Source: Symbiodinium natans
Lineage: Eukaryota; Sar; Dinophyceae; Suessiales; Symbiodiniaceae
Direction: 5' to 3'
NCBI GenBank assembly: GCA_905221605.1
Contig: CAJNDS010002376.1
Span: forward strand, 134,501 to 198,500
Length of the DNA stretch: 64,000 bases
Below are positions 56,101 to 64,000 of the stretch, in pieces (position 1 is the first letter of the stretch; each line of letters starts with the position of its first letter). The position numbers and the translations under genes were made by a program. The notes beneath the pieces were generated by a model. That model had not been told where the DNA came from and made no database searches. It saw only the letters and a program-made list of their open reading frames with translations.

Positions 56101-57240
56101 CCCTTCGGTGTCCGGGAACCAGGGGTCTGAAATGGGTCCAGAGGCATTTTAGACCCTTCCCGGCTTGCCATTGCAGACCTGTCGGTGTCGCGCTCTTTGG
56201 GCCCGGCTGTGGGTTGTCTTAGCCATGTTGCAGATGCAGTCCATAGCCAACAAAAGGTCTAAAATGGTTTGCCCGGGTTATGCCCAGTCCCTGGGAAATA
56301 GCACAGTTGGGGCCAACAAAAGGTCTAAAATGGGCGCCCTAGGCCCCTCCCCTGACAACCTGAGGGGATGTCCTTGCAGGACGAGGGACAACGGTGGGTG
56401 TTGCGAGCTAATTAATTTGCGAGGCCGTGCGTGGCAAACTGTACAAAATCATGTCTTGTTGATGGCCATCTTGGCACATGAGCTACATCAGACCACACAC
56501 TACATCCAGGGAACTGCGACATTACAAATTTTTTCAACTCATCATCCCATCGCTTGGGGGGCGACCAGGTCGTCTCGGCACACTATTGAAAGTGTGCTGG
56601 GGTGGGGGACTCCAGCTTGCCGCGCGCAATGGCCAGGCATTCTTCGCAGTCAGGTTCATCACGAACCTATGCTGGTTAGCACGATGAGCATTGGACCACG
56701 ACGGCACAGGATGTTGCTTGAGAGCAGACGATACCCGAACGTTCATCGTCTCCTCCCAAGTTGCATTTGCGTCGCGTTTCCATCCAACACTGCTTCGTAA
56801 CATAGTGAGACCTGCAGGCCGATAGGCAGCCCTCTGGGGCGCAGGCAAACAGTCAACACAGCAATGACACTCGCTTGTCAAAGCTGCCAGAACAATGCTT
56901 CGTAACATATGTAGCATTTGTCGCTGGCATTTATCAAGTTGTTCCAGCTGTCGTGTCGTCAGTGCCATTGCATAAAGTCTGGACAGTGCCGTGCAGTAGG
57001 AGTTGCCAGATGCGCGAGTTCTCTTCCGCCCTCAGTTTGGGCAACATGCGGGCATGTGGCTCGCCGCTATACCGGCTGAGTACACAGGGGCTTGTCCGAA
57101 GCCCGAAGTAGTTGCAAGCTCGTCTTTGCAATGCTGCAGTGAGGCAGAACTGCGCCGTAAACGTTGGGCTGTCTCACTGCCTTTTCTCATCTCGTACTTT
57201 GCTGGTCCTGTGCCCCACTGCCTTGCCAAGATTTTTGCGT
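56100..57240. other. Unique sequence with short direct repeats
   Basis: 'ccaacaaaaggtctaaaatgg' occurs at about 56248 and 56311, and a related ggtctgaaatgggt near 56126. No gene is supported. Confidence 0.45.
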
Positions 57241-57244
57241 TTCA

Positions 57245-57735
57245 GGCTTGATGCACATCGCGCTGTGGCGACGCCTCCGCCTGCCGCTGCCATTGACCGC
57301 CCTGCATTGCGGCGGCGACAGAGCAGGACAGGCCGACGCATCAGGTGACCACTTCGTCGCCCTCACCACCCGGCGTGGCCGCGTACACCACCAAGTCGAT
57401 GCGATCAGCAGGCGCAAGGCCAGGCGCCAGGTCCGGGCGGCCTTCTGTCCCGACCACCTCGCACGCAACTTGCACCCACGTGTGCGCAAGGACAAAGCCG
57501 CGACGCGGCAGTAAACCAGCACGCGGGCAGCGTTCTGTTGTGACGCGAAGCTATGCGACGCTAGTCCCGCCCCTGACACGAGCAGGTCGCCAAGTCCCGT
57601 GATGGGAGCGTGTTGGCGGCCGTGCGCCGCCACAAGCGAGATATCCCACGCTCCTGCGGGGAGGTCCGCAACGGTTCGTCGTTCTCGCGGCGGAAGTAGG
57701 CGGACGATGGGCGAGGGGCTTCGTGCGCGCCTGCA
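57245..57735 (+). mobile_element. Retrotransposon remnant, frameshifted
   Basis: LWRRLRLPLPLT and ASGDH at about 57260-57350 (zinc-finger side), then in another frame ATLVPPLTRAGRQ near 57557 and GGPQRFVVLAAEVGGRWARG near 57660. The order is as in the intact family, but the frame changes several times, so the copy is dead. Confidence 0.65.
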
Positions 57736-58054
57736 ACCCTACGTGCCTCCGCGGCCCAAGGGTGGGAACGGCGATGGTGGGGCCTGCTCTCGGTCGCCGG
57801 GCAAAGGCAGTTGCCACCAGACCTTCAGCCCTCGGTGTGCGCACGATGCCGGCACAGGCCGGGGTACCCCCCGCTGATGTCCTTGAGTTCCGGCGCTCTG
57901 CAGCGGCTTCCGTCAGCTTCCCTGGATGCGTCAGCGTGCGTGGGCCTTTCCATGCCTTTCCCATGACCACCTTTGCGCGCGCTGGTGCGGGCATTGGCAA
58001 CTCTCCCATGGCACCGGACTGTCGCTTGCAGAGCCCGCAGGTCAGGGTGCTACT

Positions 58055-58600
58055 CTAGCGGTGACTGCGCCTGCCTTTCCCCCTTGCGCCACACCGGTGC
58101 CGTGCCGGCGTGGCGGCGCCCTCGAGGACGCCCTCGGTGACCACCGCACTGCATGTCCCACTAGCGTCCTGGGGGTCGGGGGCGCTGCGCTCGAACGCGC
58201 AGCCGCCAGAGTTTGTCGCGAGGCCGGGCCCGCGTGGCCACCAACGTGATGCTCCGGGACATGAACTTTGAGGTGCCGCTGTCCCGCGCCGCAGTACGCA
58301 TAGTACGCGCCGCGGCCCTGCGGCTCTGTCCTCCCGTTGCTGGGTTGTGTGAGTGGTCTTGCGCATGGCTGGGATGCTTCGGGGATCGTTTCGGATAGAC
58401 ATGGCATGGGTGGGGGACCGCTGCAGGTCGCGCGCAGGCGGTCGGCCCGGAAGGGCGAGTGGTACCGCAGCAGTGGCTCGCCGATGCAACCGCTGCGGGC
58501 GTGCGGCCGGATGACCGACGGCGCCTTGATCTTGTCATCTATGGCGCAACCCAGCGTGGCGAAGCCCTCTGCTGTGACAGGGCCACCCCCTCGTAATGGT
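58055..58600 (+). mobile_element. Retrotransposon remnant, zinc finger to nuclease start
   Basis: ALGDHRTACPTSVLG and ARVCREAG (about 58127-58230), then TNVMLRDMNFEVPL, then VVPQQWLAD and DRRRLDLVIYGATQRGEALC (about 58470-58580). The C-x-C/GDH-x4-C zinc finger followed by an R-x-D segment is the start of the restriction-like nuclease. Frame shifts separate the parts. Confidence 0.7.
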
Positions 58601-59105
58601 ACTGGGAGGGGGGGGGTTTACTCTGAGTGCCACCTATTTCCGGGACCTATTTTGTCAAAGGGGGGGGGGGGCAAGAACTAGGTACCGGAGTGGTGCCTGG
58701 GAGTCGGCTGGGCACGACGCGGCTCCTGGAAGTGCTGGATCCTCTTTGTAGCGCGTGCATCTTCAGAACCTGTGCTCATGTTAGAGTGGTCCCCCCCAAC
58801 ATTAATAAAAAAACGGAAAAGGTGCGGGTACCTATGTTTTAGGGGGGGGAGGGGGGGGGGCTGTGATGCGACGCTCGTGTCCCCGCTCGGGCGGGATGCG
58901 GTGAGCCTTCCGTAGGTCGTCGGGCTTCCGGCCAGTAGGCGTTTAGGACGGCGGATTCGGCGGAAAAAGGTGCGAGAAAAAAAAAGGCCCCAACCCCCGC
59001 CAGTCCCGAACCGCTTGCCTCTTCGCGCCTGAAGGGTCCTGGACCTCCGTCCTCCCCGCCCCCCTCATGCAGCAGCAAAAAAGGAGCGAGTAGAAAAACA
59101 AAGGT
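58600..59105. other. Poly-G tracts and low-complexity DNA
   Basis: G runs of 7-12 bases at about 58606, 58660 and 58840-58860. Between the retroelement remnants no other feature is evident. Confidence 0.6.
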
Positions 59106-59106
59106 G

Positions 59107-59660
59107 GGGGCCGACGGGCAGGTCGTACCACAACAGTGGTTGGCCCACACCACAGCACCGGGCGTGCCTGCAGGCGACCGCAGACGGCTCGATGTCGTCG
59201 TGTATGGCGCCGCGCCCCGGGGAGGAGCTCTGTGCTGCGACGCCACGCTGGTCTCGCCTTTGACGCGGGGTGGGCAGCCGCAGCCTGGCGCGGCAGAAAC
59301 CGATGGGGCCGTGCTACGAGTGGCGGAACGCCGCAAGCTGGCAGCCTACCCGGAGCTCGGCCGCGGGGGCCCCCAGCGGCTGGTGGTGCTTGGGTCGGAG
59401 GTTGGGGGCCGCTGGAACGGCGATGCGCAACGCTTCGTCCGGGACCTGCTCCGCGTGCGGGCGCAGTGCGCGCCGCCCGCTCTCCGGACAGCAGCGAGCG
59501 CCGGCTGGTCGCGTCGCTGGTGGGGCATGCTCGGAGTCGCCGTGCAGCATGCGGTCACAAGCACAGCCCTCGGTTGTGCGTGGCCGGCCCCGCTCCACCC
59601 CAGCCAGCACGCAGACCCGCCTCTGGAGCGGGTGCTGGAGCTCGCGGCCCCAACTGCTAC
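59107..59660 (+). mobile_element. Retrotransposon ORF fragment with PD-(D/E)xK-like nuclease
   Basis: The best preserved copy, open for about 185 codons: VVPQQWLAHTTAPGV, then RRRLDVVVYGAAPRGGALCC, DATLVSPLTRGG, RVAERRKLAAYPELGRGGPQ, LVVLGSEVGGRW and the AAP...RRWWG tail. The D of RLDVVV, the D of CDAT and the K of ERRK are placed as in the restriction-like endonucleases of R2/NeSL-type non-LTR retrotransposons, which nick the target for reverse transcription. No reverse transcriptase domain is present here, so this is a 3' fragment. Confidence 0.7.
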
Positions 59661-60204
59661 CCCTCCGCGCCTGAGGGCAGACCGGCTTGAGGGCAACAGG
59701 CCCGTGACTCGACCTCGCAGGACCTTCATCACGCAGGCGGAAAAGTCCGTGACAAAAAAAAAAAAAAACAAAGGCCGTTGTAGGTTGCGGCAAATGGGCG
59801 CTCTGGGACAGGGAGACACAAGATAAATGAACCCTGTGCATTGCCTTGACCCCCTGGCGCCATCTGGGCCACCCTCTTGCTTTTGACCCTAAGCGTTTTG
59901 GACCCTACTTCCGGTATTCGCTTCTGTTTGATGTGGGAGATGGTACACCTTTTGCTCGAACAGTTGGCCCTCCACCACCCTCGCCGACCACCGTGCGCTC
60001 CTCGCCGGCACCGCCGTCAGGCAGCGTTCCCCCAGCGGACGCGGCCCCTACAACCCCACCGTGGACCCCACCATGGCTCGTGGGAAAAGAAAAAAACAAC
60101 AACCCTGGCCCCCAGGCCCCAACACCCCACAAGGCGCAGTCCGCCGTGCCATCACACTTGCTCGCCAGCTGGTCCGCGATGCCTTTGGCGCAATCGATCT
60201 GACC

Positions 60205-60725
60205 TCCCGTGCTTTGCTTCTGTCTCAGGCGCGTCCTGCTTCTCCGACGCCTCCAGGCGCTTTTACCCCACGCTTCACGACGCTGCCGTTGCGGTGGGGC
60301 CCTCGACATCTGGGAGGACCATCGCAGGGCCTGCCCCACAGCAGGCGTGTTGGGCCTGGAGCGGGCGGCTGCGCGAGTGTGCCGCGAAGCGGGCGCCAGC
60401 GACATGAACCTTGATGTACCGCTGGCGCATGCCAGCCTCGTTGAGGTATTGGTAAACGGGCTCCCTGTTTACCAGGGAGCGCAAGTCGCGGTCGACACCG
60501 CTGGTGAGCCCAGTCTCGCGGGACGGCACGGTTCGAGGGAGGGCAGATCGCGAGCCAGGCGTGGCCGCTTCCGACGCCGGCTAGGCGTAAGCGCCAAGAC
60601 ATGCCAAGACACCTACGGTATACCCGAAGCTCTTGGCGGCCCGCCGCTGCAAGCTCGTGGTTGGGCGGGAGGTTTATGGCGGAAACGGTCACATTCTTCC
60701 GCCTGGTCGCCGATGCCTGCTCGAG
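60205..60725 (+). mobile_element. Retrotransposon remnant abutting the tandem array
   Basis: RRCRCGGALDIWEDHRRACP, LERAAARVCREAG, DMNLDVPLAH and VNGLPVYQGAQVAVDT (60260-60510) are in order. Then AARRCKLVVG and, in another frame, AETVTFFRLVADA (to about 60720). The 64-bp array starts within about 15 bases of the end of this match. Confidence 0.7.
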
Positions 60726-60734
60726 GCCAGCTGG

Positions 60735-63235
60735 TGCTTCAAAGCTGGTGCCCGCACCAGCTTTGGGGGCTGCTTGAGCCAACTGGTGCTTGAAAGCTGG
60801 TGCGGGACACCAGCCCGCAACCAGCTTGAGGGCTGCGAGACGCCAGCTCGTGCTTGAAAGCTGGTGCGGGCTGGTGTCCCGCACCAGTTTTGAGTGAGAA
60901 ATGGTGCGGGACACCAGCCCGCAGCCAGCTTCAGGGCTGCTCGAGCACCAGCACCAGCTGGCTCAAGCAGCACCAGCTGGCCTCGAGCACACCGCAAAAG
61001 CTGGCAAAGAAAAAAAGCTGGCTGCGGGCTGGTGTCCCGCACCAGCTTTCAAGCACCAGCTGGCCTCAAGCAGCCCTCAAAGCTGGTGCGGGACACCAGC
61101 CCGCACCAGCTTTCAAGCACCAGCTGGCCTCGAGCAGCCCTCAAGCTGGCTGCGGGCCTCAAGCAGCCCTCAAAGCTGGTGCGGGACACCAGCCCGCACC
61201 AGCTTTCAAGCACCAGCTGGCCTCGAGCAGCTCTCCAGCTGGCTGCGGGCCAAGCACCAGCTGGCCTCAAGCAGCCCTCAAAGCTGGTGCGGGACACCAG
61301 CCCGCACCAGCTTTCAAGCACCAGCTGGCCTCGAGCAGCCCTCAAGCTGGCTGCGGGCTGGTGTCCCGCACCAGCTTTCAAGCACCAGCTGGCCTCAAGC
61401 AGCCCTCAAAGCTGGTGCGGGCTGGTGTCCCGCACCAGCTTTCAAGCACCAGCCGGCCTCGAGCAGCCCTCAAGCTGGCTGCGGGCTGGTGTCCCGCACC
61501 AGCTTTCAAGCACCAGCTGGCCTCGAGCAGCCCTCAAGCTGGCTGCGGGCTGGTGTCCCGCACCAGCTTTCAAGCACCAGCTGGCCTCAAGCAGCCCTCA
61601 AAGCTGGTGCGGGACACCAGCCCGCACCAGCTTTCAAGCACCAGCTGGCCTCGAGCAGCCCTCAAGCTGGCTGTGGGCTGGTGTCCCGCACCAGCTTTCA
61701 AGCACCAGCTGGCCTCAAGCAGCCCTCAAAGCTGGTGCGGGACACCAGCCCGCACCAGCTTTCAAGCACCAGCTGGCCTCGAGCAGCCCTCAAGCTGGCT
61801 GCGGGCTGGTGTCCCGCACCAGCTTTCAAGCACCAGCTGGCCTCAAGCCCTCAAAGCTGGTGCGGGACACCAGCCCGCACCAGCTTTCAAGCACCAGCTG
61901 GCCTCAAGCAGCCCTCAAAGCTGGTGCGGGACACCAGCCCGCACCAGCTTTCAAGCACCAGCTGGCCTCGAGCAGCCCTCAAGCTGGCTGCGGGCTGGTG
62001 TCCCGCACCAGCTTTCAAGCACCAGCTGGCCTCAAGCAGCCCTCAAAGCTGGTGCGGGACACCAGCCCGCACCAGCTTTCAAGCACCAGCTGGCCTCGAG
62101 CAGCCCTCAAGCTGGCTGCGGGCTGGTGTCGCCAGCTTTCAAGCACCAGCTGGCCTCAAGCAGCCCTCAAAGCTGGTGCAGGACACCAGCCCGCACCAGC
62201 TTTCAAGCACCAGCTGGCCTCGAGCAGCCCTCAAGCTGGTTGCGGGCTGGTGTCCCGCACCAGCTTTCAAGCACCACCTGGCCTCAAGCAGCCCTCAAAG
62301 CTGGTGCGGGACAACAGCCCGCACCAGCTTTCAAGCACCAGCTGGCCTCGAGCAGCCCTCAAGCTGGCTGCGGGCTGGTGTCCCGCACCAGCTTTCAAGC
62401 ACCAGCTGGCCTCAAGCAGCCCTCAAAGCTGGTGCGGGACACCAGCCCGCACCAGCTTACAAGCACCAGCTGGCCTCGAGCAGCCCTCAAGCTGGCTGCG
62501 GGCTGGTGTCCCGCACCAGCTTTCAAGCACCAGCTGGCCTCAAGCAGCCCTCAAAGCTGGTGCGGGACACCCCAGCCCGCACCAACTTTCAAGCACCAGC
62601 TGGCCTCGAGCAGCCCTCAAGCTGGCTGCGGGCTGGTGTCCCACACCAGCTTTCAAGCACCAGCTGGCCTCAAGCAGCCTTCAAAGCTAGTGCGGGACAC
62701 CAGCCTCCACCAGCTTTCAAGCACCAGCTGGCCTCGAGCAGCCCTCAAGCTGGCTGCGGGCTGGTGTCCCGCACCAGCTTTCAAGCACCAGCTGGCCTCA
62801 AGCAGCCCTCAAAGCTGGTGCGGGACACCAGCCCGCACCAGCTTTCAAGCTGGCCTCGAGCAGCCCTCAAGCTGGCTGCGGGCTGGTGTCCCGCACCAGC
62901 TTTCAAGCACCAGCTGGCCTCAAGCAGCCCTCAAAGCTGGTGCGGGACACCAGCCCGCACCAGCTTTCAAGCACCAGAGCAGCCCTCAAGCTGGCTGCGG
63001 GCTGGTGTCCCGCACCAGCTTTCAAGCACCAGCTGGCCTCAAGCAGCCCTCAAAGCTGGTGCGGGACACCAGCCCGCCCCAGCTTTCAAGCACCAGCTGG
63101 CCTTGAGCAGCCCTCAAGCTGGCTGCGGGCTGGTGTCCCGCACCAGCTTTCAAGCACCAGCTGGCCTCAAGCAGCCCTCAAAGCTGGTGCGGGACACCAG
63201 CCCGCACCAGCTTTCAAGCACCAGCTGGCTCGAGC
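60735..63235 (+). repeat. 64-bp monomer / 128-bp dimer array
   Basis: About 39 monomers of roughly 64 bp in two alternating types (A with cctcgagcagccctcaagct, B with cctcaagcagccctcaaagc), i.e. about 19 dimers. Both contain a foldback around ctggtgcggg/cccgcaccag. All three forward frames are open for 598-791 codons because 64 and 128 are not multiples of three: each frame cycles through the same repeating peptide (pieces such as SSTSWPQAALKAGAGHQPAP and FKHQLASSSPQAGCGLVSRT). A few copies carry small deletions (61827, 62126, 62845, 62972). I regard it as a satellite; translation is unproven. Confidence 0.92.
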
Positions 63236-63324
63236 CAACAACTCGCTGGGCGGCCCACTTCATTCCGTCAGTCTGAGCGGCGGCACACGCGGATGAGTGC
63301 AACAATGAAAGGGCACGCGCAGTA

Positions 63325-63735
63325 ATGCTTTCGCAAGCTGGACCCCACTCAGGCCTTGCCCTCACAGTCTTGCGTCGGCTGCGTCTGCCGCTCCCTATCG
63401 CTCCCCCCTCACGCCGCGCACTTGTCATTGCCGAGGCCACCTTTTTGACCTGCTGGGTGACCCGCTCAGCCTGGGCAACAGCCGGTGTATTGGCGTCCAG
63501 AGCTCTTCCGCTTGAGCATGCGGCCACCCCACCCGCCCCGCAAGCGGCGCGAAACGTCTCCCGAAATCCCCGAGCTCGCGATTGCCCGGGCCCGTCTCGT
63601 CGTTGGCGGGCGCTTCGGTGCTGAAGCCGCCTTCTTCCTTTGCCACCTCGTGCGGCACCGTGCTGCCAGTCAGGCTGGGTCCAGCACTGGTCTGGCCTTG
63701 CGGCATCCCTCCTGGAGCGCATGCCGCCTGGTGTG
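63325..63735 (+). mobile_element. Retrotransposon remnant beyond the array
   Basis: TVLRRLRLPLPIAP and AGVLASRALPLEHAA, then in another frame VGGRFGAEAAFFLCHLVRHR, i.e. the same family in the same orientation with the middle decayed. Together with the remnant at 60205 this suggests that the array expanded next to or within retroelement DNA. Confidence 0.6.
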
Positions 63736-64000
63736 ACTTTTGCGACGCGGGAAGGGCGCCCGTGGAGATCCTCGCCCGAGGCGCGCCTTGACGGCGCCCT
63801 GAATCAGTCCATACAGAGTCCATAGGTCGCAAATTTGGTGCACGGGGACCACGGTCACTGTCCAAAGCGTCGACGACTGGAGCAGTTGGGCAATATCCTG
63901 TGCCACACGAGCCAAAAACCTCAACATGACAATCTGAGCCGACAAACAGGACGGCAATAATTAACGCCTGTGGGTGTGCGATTTGGAAGGCGTTACATCC
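63736..64000. other. No feature seen
   Basis: Short open frames on both strands only. The window ends here without a recognisable element. Confidence 0.5.

Noticed and set aside
60854-63276. Three overlapping plus-strand frames of 598-791 codons
   Set aside because: They are the same tandem array read in three frames. A real gene would favour one frame, so I call a satellite.

Overview
The window looks like nuclear DNA of a dinoflagellate, most likely a Symbiodiniaceae-type alga. Four genes can be rebuilt from conserved protein motifs, and all four use the splice sites typical of dinoflagellates. Of 32 introns placed to the base, 18 start with GC, 8 with GA and only 6 with GT; all end in AG and the next exon always starts with G. 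Other supporting features are gene exons almost all on the + strand, TTTAGGG-type interstitial telomeric repeats, many microsatellites, a CPVCGN/FCRKCG zinc-ribbon exon, and remains of a non-LTR retrotransposon with a restriction-like nuclease end. Most genes are split into exons of 20-110 bases, so long open frames in this window are mostly not genes.

Layout. 1-6.2 kb: mostly non-coding, with GA microsatellites, a ~100-bp coding-like tandem repeat, one minus-strand exon of unknown identity, an EF-hand exon and a zinc-ribbon exon. 6.2-24.3 kb: a DEAD-box RNA helicase whose core motifs can be followed exon by exon. Its fifth resolved intron is 13,240 bases long and holds a complete intronless ORF (ubiquitin-like domain plus HEAT repeats, 8.0-10.0 kb) and an AT-rich island (10.25-21.05 kb). 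That island contains a large GAATTC satellite, a CTTACACCC satellite, degenerate telomeric repeats and a RING-finger gene with small exons. 26.5-30.95 kb: an OCH1-like glycosyltransferase with a DXD motif; its 2,642-base GC-AG intron carries a second AT-rich island with its own degenerate repeat.

31-39 kb: scattered exons of unidentified genes and a 775/742-bp tandem duplication in which only the last exon copy keeps both its frame and a splice donor. 39.2-40.85 kb: a CFAP299 orthologue (ciliary protein), nearly complete. 41-46.7 kb: weak exon candidates only. 46.7-48.45 kb: a phytanoyl-CoA dioxygenase-family gene with its iron ligands. 50.5-53.3 kb: a large gene of unknown function. 54-63.7 kb: GC-rich DNA with at least six decayed fragments of one retrotransposon family, all on the + strand, and a 2.5-kb array of 64-bp monomers that is open in all three forward frames.

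The most notable signals are the mixed splice-donor system, the short direct repeats straddling splice junctions (up to 10 bp), the two AT-rich islands lodged inside introns of neighbouring genes, and tandem arrays whose unit length makes every reading frame encode the same repeating peptide. No rRNA, tRNA or CRISPR was found.
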